Notes: generated from the sequence alone by a model not told the origin. Shown: positions 9,563-18,811, counted from the first letter of the stretch. The stretch is 64,000 nt of DNA from Pedobacter psychrodurus (GCF_004331735.1 NZ_SJSO01000028.1:4699-68698); one strand, 5' to 3'. Numbers and translations: made by a program.

Positions 9563-10579
9563 ATGAAACCAATTAAATTTTTACCCATTGTTATGATTGC
9601 CGCCGCAGGGTTGGTGGCATCATGCGCTACATCAAAATTGGCTCAAACTAAGCCAGCTGATGATGTTTATAATAGCGTAGCGAAAGCTCGGGAGGTCGAA
9701 GTAGTCCTTCCTTCACAACGCCAACAAGCACAAAACCAGGCTCAAGGACAAGGACAGGAAGAATACGATGAATATTATGGAACCAGTAATCCTTATTACG
9801 ATATGGATTATTCATCTAGAATAAACCGTTTTTATAATGGTTATAGCTTTCAAGGCTATTACGACCCTTATTTTGATAATTATTATTATGGAAACAGTTA
9901 TGGCCCTTCGAACTACTTGGGTTATGGCCTGGGTTGGAACAGTGGATACGGTTTAGGTGGCTGGGGTGGTGGCTTTGGATACGGAAGCATCTGGAACAAC
10001 CCATTCTATTATGGCAACTTTGGTTACGGATGGAACAATCCTTGGGGTTGGAACTCATGGGGACCTAATTCTTATTACGACCGTTATGGTTGGGGCGGTG
10101 GATATTACGGCGGAGGCTGGGGTATCGGCGGCGGATATTATGGTGGTGGAGGTTTCGCCAACAGAGGTGGTTCTTACAGACCAAGGCCAGGAAGCAATGA
10201 TAGAGGTGTACCAAGATACAATGGCAATGCAAATGCTGGAAACTCAGGCAGACCTAGCAGATCGGGTGTAAGCAATCCAAATGGTGTAGGTTATGCGCCA
10301 AACAATAATGCAGGCAGACCTAGCAGAAACCAAGGTAACGGCAGCTACACACAACCTCAAGGCTCACAAGCTGGCAGACCAACCAGAAATGACAACTATA
10401 GCCCTCAAGGTACACAAAGTAGCAGGCCTACCAGAAATGAGAACTATACCCCACCTACCAGAACAGAGAGCAGACCTAGCTACTCTCCTCCTCCATCAAA
10501 TGGCGGTGGCAATAGTGGTGGTGGTTCAACTGGCGGTGGCGGTGGTGGATCAAGACCATCTAGAGCAGGAAGAGGTTAA
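9563..10579 (+). CDS. Gly/Tyr/Asn-rich lipoprotein of unknown function
   Basis: 338 residues with a lipoprotein signal (VASC, Cys 21) and then a strongly biased body. A Tyr/Asn/Gly-rich middle (about 70-205, with YGYG, GGYYGGG and NPW motifs) is followed by a tail of repeated (S/G)RP(S/T)R units separated by Asn/Gln/Pro-rich spacers (about 225-338) ending SRPSRAGRG. Such composition suggests an extended, surface-exposed or self-associating protein. I do not recognise a domain. It sits 19 bp upstream of the FadL-like porin gene and is probably co-transcribed with it. Confidence 0.75.
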   Translation: MKPIKFLPIVMIAAAGLVASCATSKLAQTKPADDVYNSVAKAREVEVVLPSQRQQAQNQAQGQGQEEYDEYYGTSNPYYDMDYSSRINRFYNGYSFQGYYDPYFDNYYYGNSYGPSNYLGYGLGWNSGYGLGGWGGGFGYGSIWNNPFYYGNFGYGWNNPWGWNSWGPNSYYDRYGWGGGYYGGGWGIGGGYYGGGGFANRGGSYRPRPGSNDRGVPRYNGNANAGNSGRPSRSGVSNPNGVGYAPNNNAGRPSRNQGNGSYTQPQGSQAGRPTRNDNYSPQGTQSSRPTRNENYTPPTRTESRPSYSPPPSNGGGNSGGGSTGGGGGGSRPSRAGRG

Positions 10580-10598
10580 TTAAATTTAAACACACAAC

Positions 10599-12128
10599 AT
10601 GAAAAAATATATTTTAGCTTCACTAGTAGCTACAGTAGCTGCTATGGGAACGTCATACGCCCAAAGTTATGCACCTGATGCATTCCGTTTCTCCCAAACC
10701 AATTATGGTAGCTCAGCCCGATTTAAAGGAATGGGTGGCGCACAGATTGGTGTTGGTGGAGATATCGGTTCAATTAATGCAAACCCTGCCGGATTAGGCC
10801 TATTCACCAAATCTGAGTTTAGCCTTACACCAGAATTTAATTCAGTTTCTAATAACAGCGCTTATTTAGGCAATAATACTAAAGCAAATAAAAGCCAGAT
10901 TAACCTGAATAATATTGGGGTGGTATTTTACAGTCCAGCGGCAAGAATGAAAGGTGCTGATGTAAATAAAGGATTGGTAAGTACTGTATTTGGCTTAAGT
11001 TATACGAGAAACAACGATTTCTTAAATAACATCAATTATAATGGAACAAATACGAATAGCTCTATAAGAGATTCTTATGTAGACCAGGCGAATGGCGGTG
11101 GAATTGAAAATTCGGTAGCCGGCGATGCGTACAATAGTTATTTAATTAATAAAAATGCACCTAATTTCCCTAACAGATATTCTGCAGAACCTTATAACAA
11201 TGCTAGTTTCAAACAAAATTGGGACGAATCCAGATTAGGGTCAACTTCAGAATTTAATGTAGCAGGTGCCCTTAATTTTGGCAACAAAGTGTATATCGGT
11301 GCCACAGCTAGCTTTGTGAATGTGAAGTACACCAGTGATGCAACTTTTACTGAATCAGGTATCGTTAATTCATTCGATGATCAATTAGCTATCCCTGCTT
11401 ACACCGGAAATGAAAATTATAACCTAATGCATTTCAGAAACCAGGAAACCAAAGGTGGTGGATTTAATTTAAAACTGGGTATGATTTTCAGACCGGTTAA
11501 TGAGTTAAGGATTGGTTTAAACTTCCAAACCCCAACCTGGATGAACATTGAAGACAATACTGCTGAAACCTTACAGGCTAATTTAGCAGGAAATGCAACA
11601 AATGCACCTTCTAGCTCAAATAACCCAACTAAATATTATACTTTCAGCTATAACTTACGTACACCGTTAAAAGCTTCTGCAGGTATTAGTTATGTAATAG
11701 GCGGTACAGCATTAATATCTGCAGATGTGGATTATATAGATTATGCTTCGATGCGTTTTTCTGATGTAGATGGATATGACCTCAATACAATAAACGACAA
11801 TAATGCTTTTATTAAAGAATCTTACAAAGAGGCTATTAACTATAGAGTTGGTGCCGAAGTAAAGGTAACTAACGAACTTAGCTTAAGAGCTGGTTACGGT
11901 GTAAATGGAAATGGCGTTAAAGGTGGAGATAATAAGTTTTACCAAGGTCAATATTACTCTGGTGGAATTGGATACCGGATAGACAACTATTATTTCGATT
12001 TAGCGTATCAGAACTACCAAACAAATTTCAGCTCAAGTCCATATTTATTGGACGATTATTCTGAACCTGTTGCAGATGTTAAAAGCAATAGAAACAACGT
12101 ATTCTTAACTTTCGGTGTAAGATTTTAA
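10599..12128 (+). CDS. OmpP1/FadL-family outer membrane transport protein
   Basis: 509 residues with a signal peptide ending SYAQ, then FRFSQTNYGSSARFKGMGGAQIGVGGDIGSI and NPAGLGL, the typical N-terminal segment of Bacteroidota FadL/'hemin receptor' beta-barrels. Repeated aromatic beta strands run to the C-terminus, which ends FLTFGVRF with the terminal Phe of outer-membrane proteins. FadL relatives pass hydrophobic compounds across the outer membrane, but the substrate here is unknown. It follows the Gly/Tyr-rich lipoprotein gene and ends in a strong terminator. Confidence 0.88.
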   Translation: MKKYILASLVATVAAMGTSYAQSYAPDAFRFSQTNYGSSARFKGMGGAQIGVGGDIGSINANPAGLGLFTKSEFSLTPEFNSVSNNSAYLGNNTKANKSQINLNNIGVVFYSPAARMKGADVNKGLVSTVFGLSYTRNNDFLNNINYNGTNTNSSIRDSYVDQANGGGIENSVAGDAYNSYLINKNAPNFPNRYSAEPYNNASFKQNWDESRLGSTSEFNVAGALNFGNKVYIGATASFVNVKYTSDATFTESGIVNSFDDQLAIPAYTGNENYNLMHFRNQETKGGGFNLKLGMIFRPVNELRIGLNFQTPTWMNIEDNTAETLQANLAGNATNAPSSSNNPTKYYTFSYNLRTPLKASAGISYVIGGTALISADVDYIDYASMRFSDVDGYDLNTINDNNAFIKESYKEAINYRVGAEVKVTNELSLRAGYGVNGNGVKGGDNKFYQGQYYSGGIGYRIDNYYFDLAYQNYQTNFSSSPYLLDDYSEPVADVKSNRNNVFLTFGVRF

Positions 12129-12152
12129 GCGCTAAACATTAGCATATATTAC

Positions 12153-12186
12153 AAAAGGCTTCAGTAAATCAACTGAAGCCTTTTTC
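12153..12186 (+). terminator. Rho-independent terminator after the FadL-like gene
   Basis: AAAAGGCTTCAGT and ACTGAAGCCTTTTT form a 13-bp perfect stem with a 6-nt loop and a T tract. Because it is A/T flanked it may also serve the minus-strand ubiD-like gene, although that gene ends 44 bp further right. Confidence 0.9.
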
Positions 12187-12229
12187 GTTTATTAACAAAT
12201 TAATATTAAAAAAGAGGAAAGTTCTCCTA

Positions 12230-14065
12230 TTAAATTATTCCATGTAGACTTCCACCCTTTTGAGCCAAAACATCCAGTTTTTTTTCAACCGCTTCATCTT
12301 TAATCAATTCAGGTGCGTGGTGGGGCTTTTTCCTTGCATCAATAATTAATGAACCTTTACAGCCCCAATGTTTATTGATGGTAAAGTCGTTAATACCATA
12401 TATATCAGCCGCCGGGTTGCTTCTGGTAAAAGCCACCCATACCAGATTATCAATGGTTGCAGCGGTAAACGCTGCATCATCTGCCAATATAATTAAAGGT
12501 AAGCCCGATAAATCCTGATTCATTAAAGCCATATTCAATAAGGCAATTTCAGCGGCTGTTTTCTCGGGGTTTAAATATTTGTTGCTTTCTAAAACCAAAA
12601 CCCCTGGAATGGCTATTTTCGGTTGATAAAATCCATCACTCAGTTTCAAACCCGCCGGAATTTCATTCCACAGTTCACGCTGTTTATCCCCTGCTGCTGC
12701 AATTACAACCTTCGATCCGCTGTTTAATCCATCGCCACTATAATCAAGTGTATCAATTGTAGTATTGGTATAAAAATGAATATCCCTCGTTAAATCGATC
12801 CGTTCTAAAATATGAGTTAGAAATGCTTCAATATGATGCGTACTTAAATGCTGGTCATCTTCTTTGGCTGCGATAAACAGATATTTAGCTAAACTCAATT
12901 GGTTTTTTCCTAGTATATGATTGGCTATGGTTAAAATTTCCTGAGGTCTCCGCACTTTTAAATAAGGTGTATAACGCTCGCTACCGATAGCAAAAAGCAA
13001 AGGGTGAACGCCAGCAGCATCAACCGCATGAACTTCTTTTAAACCATGTATTTCCTGTGGTATTGCCGAACCTGTAATTTCATGGATCAAAGCCCCAAAA
13101 CTGGTATCCTCCTGTGGTGGACGGCCAACAACCGTAAACGACCAGATAGCATCCTTTTTATGATATACATTGTGTACCTTCATCAAAGGAAAAGGATGTG
13201 TTAAACTGTAATAACCCAGGTGATCGCCAAATGGCCCTTCTGGTTTATTTTCGTTTGGATAAACCGTTCCGGTAATAATAAATTCGGCATCTGCTGAGAT
13301 GCAAAATCCCTCATCATCATAGAAATAACGAAATCTTCTATCTCCTAAAGCGCCAGCAAAAGTCATTTCCGATAAGCCCTCTGGTAATGGCATTACAGCA
13401 GCTAAAGGATGTGACGGAGGTCCGCCAACAAAAATGCTCACTTTTAAGGGTTGGCCAAGTGCATTAGCTTTCGATTGGTGCACCCCAATCCCTCTATGAA
13501 TCTGATAGTGTAATCCGATCTCCTGATCCTGAATGTAATCGTTCCCACCTAATTGGATGCGATACATACCCAGATTTGCATTTAAAACACCCGGTTTTTC
13601 AACATCTTCGGTATAAACCTGCGGCATGGTTACAAAAGGACCACCGTCCATTGGCCAGTTTACAATCTGTGGTAACTGACTGATACTTGTTTTTAAGAAT
13701 TTGCTTTTTGCAGATGGGGTTTTAAGTGGCAAAGCCGATAATGCCGACATTGCCGAGCCAGCATATTTAAACGGATTTTTTAATGCTTTTATAGGATCAT
13801 TCCGTAACGATACCAGTTGTTGTACTTTTGGCAAGGTATCTCTAAAAATAAACTTTGATCGTTCTAAAGTTCCAAACAAGTTTGAAACAGCAGGAAATGG
13901 ACTTCCTTTAACTTTTTCAAACAATATAGCTGGTCCTTTATTTTCATAAACCCTTAAATGGATGGCTGCCATTTCTAAATAGGGATCTACTTCTTCTTTT
14001 ATTCTGATTAAATGACCGTGCTTTTCAAGATCGGATACACATTCTGCTAAACTTTTGTATGCCAT
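12230..14065 (-). CDS. UbiD-family prenylated-FMN-dependent decarboxylase
   Basis: 611 residues from the ATG at 14065 (MAYKSLAECVSDLEKHGHLIRI). UbiD-family features include the YRIQ arginine near residue 166 and EGPFGDHLGYYS near 273, which carries the acidic catalytic residues. These enzymes decarboxylate aromatic or alpha,beta-unsaturated acids using prenyl-FMN. A UbiX flavin prenyltransferase that would supply the cofactor is encoded 25 kb away (39291-39860). Bacteroidota use menaquinone, so the substrate is uncertain. The frame extends to 14101, but the extra residues are not typical of the family. Confidence 0.88.
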   Translation of the reverse strand: MAYKSLAECVSDLEKHGHLIRIKEEVDPYLEMAAIHLRVYENKGPAILFEKVKGSPFPAVSNLFGTLERSKFIFRDTLPKVQQLVSLRNDPIKALKNPFKYAGSAMSALSALPLKTPSAKSKFLKTSISQLPQIVNWPMDGGPFVTMPQVYTEDVEKPGVLNANLGMYRIQLGGNDYIQDQEIGLHYQIHRGIGVHQSKANALGQPLKVSIFVGGPPSHPLAAVMPLPEGLSEMTFAGALGDRRFRYFYDDEGFCISADAEFIITGTVYPNENKPEGPFGDHLGYYSLTHPFPLMKVHNVYHKKDAIWSFTVVGRPPQEDTSFGALIHEITGSAIPQEIHGLKEVHAVDAAGVHPLLFAIGSERYTPYLKVRRPQEILTIANHILGKNQLSLAKYLFIAAKEDDQHLSTHHIEAFLTHILERIDLTRDIHFYTNTTIDTLDYSGDGLNSGSKVVIAAAGDKQRELWNEIPAGLKLSDGFYQPKIAIPGVLVLESNKYLNPEKTAAEIALLNMALMNQDLSGLPLIILADDAAFTAATIDNLVWVAFTRSNPAADIYGINDFTINKHWGCKGSLIIDARKKPHHAPELIKDEAVEKKLDVLAQKGGSLHGII

Positions 14066-14096
14066 GCCCAAAGATAAATAATTAGATTTTCCCAGA

Positions 14097-14153
14097 AACA
14101 AAAAAGCCTCATATAAGCAGATTTTACAATAAAGCTACTTACACGAGGCTTTT
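14097..14153 (-). terminator. Rho-independent terminator of dps
   Basis: On the minus strand AAAAGCCTC (14145-14153) pairs with GAGGCTTTT (14102-14110), the stem continues with mismatches toward the loop, and six T follow. It lies just after the dps stop codon and separates dps from the UbiD-family gene. Confidence 0.85.
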
Positions 14154-14169
14154 AACCTAAACTTATATG

Positions 14170-14649
14170 TTATTTTTTTCCTGCAAAAGAGCGTAACATC
14201 CAGGTATTTTTCTCTTTAAACTGCATAAAACGGTTAACCATGTCGTTAGAGCCATCGTCTCCGGCGGCATCTGTAGCTTCTAAAAGTTCTCTTTCTAACT
14301 CAATTAATGAGGCCATATCATCTAAAATGGCATCAACCATATCGAGGTCTTTTAAACCAATGGTATCAATCTCTTTAATTTTAGACTCTTTAATATAATC
14401 GGCAAAACGGCTATGTGGCGCTTTACCCAAAGTTAATACACGTTCGGCTATCTCATCAATAGTTAACTGTGCATTGGTATATAACTCTTCAAACTTAACA
14501 TGTAGGGTAAAAAAGTTTTGCCCTTTAATGTTCCAATGGCAACCTCTTAATTTTTGATAATGAATATGGTAATTAGCCAAATAATCGTTTAACAGATCTA
14601 CAACTGGTTTAACTTCTTTCTCGTTTAAGCTTATTTCTTTAGCGTCCAT
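14170..14649 (-). CDS. dps: Dps-family ferritin-like DNA protection protein
   Basis: 159 residues, standard Dps length. The ferroxidase motif is present: GCHWNIKGQNFFTLHVKFEELY (His 38, His 50) and IDEIAERVLTLG with the Asp/Glu ligands. Dps forms dodecamers that oxidise iron with peroxide and shield DNA in stationary phase. It is monocistronic, with a terminator directly downstream and a divergent LysM gene upstream across about 280 bp. A 6-bp-arm inverted repeat (TGTTGT-5-ACAACA, 14765-14781) in that spacer could be a binding site, but I cannot assign a regulator. Confidence 0.93.
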   Translation of the reverse strand: MDAKEISLNEKEVKPVVDLLNDYLANYHIHYQKLRGCHWNIKGQNFFTLHVKFEELYTNAQLTIDEIAERVLTLGKAPHSRFADYIKESKIKEIDTIGLKDLDMVDAILDDMASLIELERELLEATDAAGDDGSNDMVNRFMQFKEKNTWMLRSFAGKK

Positions 14650-14931
14650 TTTTTTATTATTTATTTATGTTTTTAATGTCTACGTAACAACTCAAATTTA
14701 TAAAAGTTTTGCTCAAATATCGCTTTTGAACAATACCTTATTTATTAGATCGTTTAATATTCAATGTTGTACAAAACAACAATTTATAAACATTTGTTAA
14801 TGAATAGCATATCTTTATCACGAAGTTAATTCATCTCATTTTTACTTAAAAACGAACAACAGAACTTAAGATGGTTAATAATATTATTCGTATAATTGCT
14901 CCCTTTGACTAAGAAATTTACATAAAAATAA

Positions 14932-16452
14932 ATGCATAAAATATATTTATCTGCTGTAGTGTTATTTGCCTTAAATATTGCAAATGCCAAAGCCAATACA
15001 GCGAGAGACTCTATCGGTGTAGAAAACAATAAAGGCAAAAAACTGATCGTTCACCAAACCGTAGCAAAAGACACCTATTATTCAATAGGAAGAAGATATA
15101 ATGTTTCGCCTAAAGATATTATGAGCTTTAATGATAACAAATACCTTCAGGTTGGAGTAATTATCAAGGTACCTACTAACATTCCCTTTATGGCTACGGG
15201 TCCTTCGTCAAATACGACACAAAGCGCATCAGCCTCAAATGTTATAGAACATACCATAAAGCCAAAAGAAAACTTAAACATGTTGGCCGAAAAATATGGT
15301 ACAACTATAAGTGAGATTAAAGCTTTAAACAACCTGAGCGGAAATAATTTAAGTATTGGCCAGGTTTTAAAAATTCCTGCAAAAAACACTGAACTAACTA
15401 GTGCATCAACACCAGTAACACCGCCAGCAAAAAACAATACAGAAACAGTAGCGGCTAATACCCAATCGGCAGATCAGACCATGATCGAACATACAGTTCA
15501 GCCTAAAGAGTTTTTAGGAAAAATTGCAGAGAAATATGGCACCACCGTTGAAGAAGTAAGAAAAGCAAACAACCTTTCTGGAAACAACTTACGCATTGGC
15601 CAGAAACTTAAAATTCCGGCAACAAAAAACATTGATGAAAATAAAGTGGTAGCTGCTGTTGAAGAAAAATCCGTTCAGGAGAATAAATCTATAGATGCAG
15701 CAGGTAAGCATACCGTTTTAAGAAACGAAACCATTTTCACCATTGCCAAGCAATATGGGATTACTGCTTACCAGATTAGAAAACTGAACGATTTACCTGA
15801 TAATGCCATTACCATTGGTCAGGTTTTAAAAGTACCAGGAGGGATTATTGCCGATGTTCAGGTGCCAAAAGAAAAACAAGCTGAGGCAAAAGTTAAAGAA
15901 ACACCAGTTGTAAAAGAGGAAAGCTTTATCCATACGGTAGCTACCGGAGAAAACATTTTTACCATTGCAAAAAAATATAATTTAACCGCTTATCAGATCA
16001 GAACAGCAAACAAGCTTGAGGATAATGCGATTAAAGTTGATCAGAAACTGATTATTCCTAAACCACCACAACCTAAATCGGTAAATGATTTATCGAAAGA
16101 AGAACAGGAAAATGAACCAGACAGTACTATGGTTAAAGACCCTAAACTTCGCCGCGATCCGAGCGTTTATGGTTTAAGTCAGATCGAAGAAAAAGGAACT
16201 GCAGTTTGGATTGCAGACCAGGATCTAGATGGGACAAAAATGTTGGTTTTACACCGTACGGCACCTGTAGGCAGGGTAATTAAGATTACCAATCCAATGA
16301 CCAACCGCACTACCTTTGCCAAAGTTGTTGGTAAATTTACAGAGAACGAATCCACAAAAGATGTTATAATTGTAATGACTAAAGCCGTAGCCGATTCATT
16401 GGGCGCTTTAGACAAACGTTTTTTCTGCAATTTAACATATAGTGCTCAATGA
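14932..16452 (+). CDS. Five-LysM secreted protein with C-terminal double-psi beta-barrel (RlpA-like)
   Basis: 506 residues with a signal peptide (1-22). Five LysM peptidoglycan-binding modules lie near 38-82, 105-150, 184-230, 258-303 and 332-377, joined by Thr/Ala/Lys-rich linkers. Residues about 424-506 (GTAVWIADQDLDG, VGRVIKITNPMTNRTTFAKVVGKF, VADSLGALD) look like an RlpA-type double-psi barrel without the usual catalytic signature, so it may be structural rather than a lytic transglycosylase. The stop codon overlaps the next start by 4 nt (ATGA), which couples it to the uridine kinase gene. Confidence 0.85.
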   Translation: MHKIYLSAVVLFALNIANAKANTARDSIGVENNKGKKLIVHQTVAKDTYYSIGRRYNVSPKDIMSFNDNKYLQVGVIIKVPTNIPFMATGPSSNTTQSASASNVIEHTIKPKENLNMLAEKYGTTISEIKALNNLSGNNLSIGQVLKIPAKNTELTSASTPVTPPAKNNTETVAANTQSADQTMIEHTVQPKEFLGKIAEKYGTTVEEVRKANNLSGNNLRIGQKLKIPATKNIDENKVVAAVEEKSVQENKSIDAAGKHTVLRNETIFTIAKQYGITAYQIRKLNDLPDNAITIGQVLKVPGGIIADVQVPKEKQAEAKVKETPVVKEESFIHTVATGENIFTIAKKYNLTAYQIRTANKLEDNAIKVDQKLIIPKPPQPKSVNDLSKEEQENEPDSTMVKDPKLRRDPSVYGLSQIEEKGTAVWIADQDLDGTKMLVLHRTAPVGRVIKITNPMTNRTTFAKVVGKFTENESTKDVIIVMTKAVADSLGALDKRFFCNLTYSAQ

Positions 16453-17099
16453 GTTTGAACAAAAAGCCATTTATAATTGGTATTGCCGGTGGTAGCGGAT
16501 CAGGTAAAACATTTTTCTTAAACTGCTTTCTTCATCATTTTAAACAGGATGAAGTAACACTTGTATCGCAAGATGATTATTATATCCCTGCGGGCGAAAT
16601 GACTCAGGAAGAAAATAAATTATACAATTTCGACCTGCCATCAACTATTGATAGCGAGCAGTTTTTAAGGGACATTAAGCAGTTAATGAGTGGTGAGGTG
16701 GTTTACAAAAAAGAATACAACTTCAATAATCCATTAGCCGTTGTTAAAATTTTAGAAATTAAATCGGCACCAATCATTATTGTAGAAGGTCTTTTTATCC
16801 TCCACTTTAAAGAAATTGCCGCACTATTGGATCATGCTATTTTTGTTGATGCAGATGAACAGGTAGCTTTAGATCGCCGTATAAAACGTGATGGTTTAGA
16901 ACGTGGTTACCCCGAAGAAGATGTGTTATATAAATGGCACAACCACGTTGTTCCTGCCTATAAAGAATATTTATTGCCTTATCGCGAACAATGCAATAAG
17001 GTGATAATGAATAACACCAACGATCCTGAAGAAATTATCGGTATAACAGAAGATATTTCGAATGATTTAAGAAATAGTATTTTAGTAGATATACATTAA
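16449..17099 (+). CDS. udk: Uridine kinase family protein
   Basis: 216 residues, cytosolic. The P-loop GGSGSGKT is at 14-21. SQDDYY (substrate/Mg region), YNFDLPSTID and RRIKRDGLERGY (lid) match the uridine kinase/phosphoribulokinase family. It phosphorylates uridine and probably cytidine to the monophosphate in pyrimidine salvage. The start overlaps the LysM-protein stop by 4 nt, so translation is probably coupled although the functions seem unrelated. A strong terminator follows. Confidence 0.9.
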   Translation: MSLNKKPFIIGIAGGSGSGKTFFLNCFLHHFKQDEVTLVSQDDYYIPAGEMTQEENKLYNFDLPSTIDSEQFLRDIKQLMSGEVVYKKEYNFNNPLAVVKILEIKSAPIIIVEGLFILHFKEIAALLDHAIFVDADEQVALDRRIKRDGLERGYPEEDVLYKWHNHVVPAYKEYLLPYREQCNKVIMNNTNDPEEIIGITEDISNDLRNSILVDIH

Positions 17100-17101
17100 T
17101 C

Positions 17102-17137
17102 AAAGAAGTCAAGCTTTAAAAGCTTGACTTCTTTTTT
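17102..17137 (+). terminator. Rho-independent terminator after uridine kinase
   Basis: AAAGAAGTCAAGCTTT and AAAGCTTGACTTCTTT form a 16-bp perfect stem with a 2-nt loop, followed by a T tract. It begins 3 nt after the stop codon. Confidence 0.93.
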
Positions 17138-17149
17138 GATAATACGTTT

Positions 17150-17176
17150 TGTCAGGCTGAGCGGAGTCGAAGCCTT
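17150..17176. repeat. Half-site of a GTCA..TGAGCG-type palindromic repeat
   Basis: GTCAGGCTGAGCGGAGTCGAAG resembles one arm of the repeats at 20132-20247, 27097, 34239-34350 and 36780. It lies at a convergent gene junction and no matching right arm is present. Confidence 0.45.
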
Positions 17177-17215
17177 AACCATCCGGGTTTGTGCCCTCAC
17201 AAACCAAATTTAATA

Positions 17216-17875
17216 TTAATCCAACTTCATTTCAGGAATCTCTCCTTCTACTACCAGTCTTCCAGCCGTAGATTGTTGTATAAATTCGATACTTACGCCC
17301 GGTGCACGTTCCAAAAGTTTAAAACCACCCTCAGGCAGAATATCCAAAACCGCCAGTTCAGTTACAATTTTTTTAATGCATTTTACCCCCGTTAAAGGCA
17401 AAGTACATTTTGGCAACAATTTACTTTCTCCAGCTTTATTAATGTGCTGCATCGCCACAATAATATTTTTGGCTGATGCCACTAAATCCATCGCTCCGCC
17501 CATTCCTTTTACCATTTTTCCTGGGATTTTCCAGTTGGCAATATCTCCATTTTCTGACACCTCCATGGCCCCCAGAATGGTTAAATCTACCTTTTGTGCA
17601 CGGATCATCCCAAAACTCATAGCCGAATCAAAAATAGATGAGCCTGGCAAAGTGGTAATGGTTTGTTTCCCTGCGTTAATTAAATCGGCATCTTCCTCCC
17701 CTTCGAAAGGAAATGGCCCCATGCCTAATAAGCCGTTTTCAGACTGTAACACGACATTAATTCCCTTTGGAATATAATTAGCAACCAAAGTAGGTATACC
17801 TATACCCAGGTTAACATAGTATCCGTCTTTTATTTCTTTAGCAATACGCTGTGCGATTTCTTCTTTTGAAAACAT
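17216..17875 (-). CDS. scoB: 3-oxoacid (succinyl-CoA:acetoacetate) CoA-transferase, subunit B
   Basis: 219 residues with the family I CoA-transferase beta-subunit pattern: VNLGIGIPTLVANYIP, the catalytic Glu 46 in SENGLLGMGP, and GGAMDLV. With ScoA it moves CoA between succinyl-CoA and acetoacetate in ketone-body or short-chain acid use. It is transcribed after scoA in the same direction across a 101-bp spacer made of a degenerate word array (17876-17976). It converges on the uridine kinase gene. Confidence 0.93.
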   Translation of the reverse strand: MFSKEEIAQRIAKEIKDGYYVNLGIGIPTLVANYIPKGINVVLQSENGLLGMGPFPFEGEEDADLINAGKQTITTLPGSSIFDSAMSFGMIRAQKVDLTILGAMEVSENGDIANWKIPGKMVKGMGGAMDLVASAKNIIVAMQHINKAGESKLLPKCTLPLTGVKCIKKIVTELAVLDILPEGGFKLLERAPGVSIEFIQQSTAGRLVVEGEIPEMKLD

Positions 17876-17990
17876 ATTTTTTTTAATGATTGATTGAAAG
17901 AATTTCGAATGAGTGAATATTGAATGACTGAGTTTCGAATGAGTGAATGATCGGATTTGCTATTCGACTTCGGACTTCAGACTTCGGACT
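17876..17990. repeat. Degenerate word array between scoA and scoB
   Basis: The spacer consists of GAATGAGTGAAT/GAATGACTGAGT variants in one half and CGGACTTCAGACTT variants in the other. The second half runs through the scoA stop codon into its last few codons, so the C-terminal residues KSEV of ScoA are written in repeat sequence. Confidence 0.7.
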
Positions 17991-18681
17991 TTCTCACCGT
18001 TCGCTGTTCGATTCTTTTCTCATAATCTTTCCCTTGAAAAATCCGATGAACATAAATACCAGGAGTATGGATATAGTCTGGATCTAATTCACCAGCTTCT
18101 ACCAACTCTTCTACCTCGGCAATGGTTATTTTACCCGCCATAGCCATCACTGGATTAAAATTCCTGCTTGTTGATCTGAAGATTAAATTCCCTGCGGTAT
18201 CTCCTTTCCAAGCTTTAACTATAGCAAAATCGGCATCAAATGCATATTCCATTAAATAATCCTTGCCATCAAAATTGCGGACTTCTTTCCCTTCTGCCAC
18301 TTCAGTACCCACACCTGCAGGCGTAAAAATTGCTGGCATACCATATCCGGCTGCAAGGCAACGTGTAGCTAAAGTACCCTGTGGAATAAGGTCTACCTCA
18401 AGTTCGCCACTCAGCAATTGTCTTTCAAATTCTGCATTTTCACCTACATACGAAGAAATCATTTTTTTAACCTGGCGTTGTTTCAGCATTAAGCCAATAC
18501 CAAAATCATCAACACCAGCATTATTCGAAATGCAGGTTAAATTTTTCACCTGCTTGGTTACCAAAGCGTTTATGCAATTTTCCGGAATACCGCAAAGCCC
18601 GAAACCACCAAGCATGATGGTTGCGCCATCTGATATATCTGTGATCGCTTCTTCAGCTCCAGATACCACTTTATTTATCAT
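17977..18681 (-). CDS. scoA: 3-oxoacid (succinyl-CoA:acetoacetate) CoA-transferase, subunit A
   Basis: 234 residues with the alpha-subunit glycine-rich motif MLGGFGLCGIPENCI near 22-36 and GVGTEVAEGKEV. It pairs with ScoB to form the heteromeric transferase and is the first gene of the pair. The last four residues (KSEV) and the stop are encoded by the AGTCCGAAGTC-type array that fills the spacer to scoB, so the original C-terminus may have been replaced or extended. This tail is outside the catalytic core, so activity is expected. Confidence 0.92.
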   Translation of the reverse strand: MINKVVSGAEEAITDISDGATIMLGGFGLCGIPENCINALVTKQVKNLTCISNNAGVDDFGIGLMLKQRQVKKMISSYVGENAEFERQLLSGELEVDLIPQGTLATRCLAAGYGMPAIFTPAGVGTEVAEGKEVRNFDGKDYLMEYAFDADFAIVKAWKGDTAGNLIFRSTSRNFNPVMAMAGKITIAEVEELVEAGELDPDYIHTPGIYVHRIFQGKDYEKRIEQRTVRKSEV

Positions 18682-18773
18682 CTTATGAATTTTTTGGTTA
18701 GTTCGCTAAATTACAAATTGCCTTTAAAATTGCAGCAATTATAATTTTTAAATCTATCTGGAATATTAATTAA

Positions 18774-18804
18774 TTGGAATTAATCTAAATAACTGTTACC
18801 TTTG
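18774..18804 (+). promoter_or_regulatory. Consensus promoter giving a nearly leaderless transcript
   Basis: TTG (18774-18776), exactly 20 nt, then TACCTTTG (18797-18804), an exact match to the Bacteroidota consensus. The ATG of the Cys-rich microprotein begins 7 nt after the -7 box, so transcription would start at or next to the start codon. Confidence 0.7.
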
Positions 18805-18811
18805 TGCTGCA

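Noticed and set aside
14765..14781. TGTTGT-5-ACAACA inverted repeat between dps and the LysM gene as a peroxide-regulator site
   Set aside because: Arms are only 6 bp and AT-rich sequence makes such pairs common; no regulator can be assigned.
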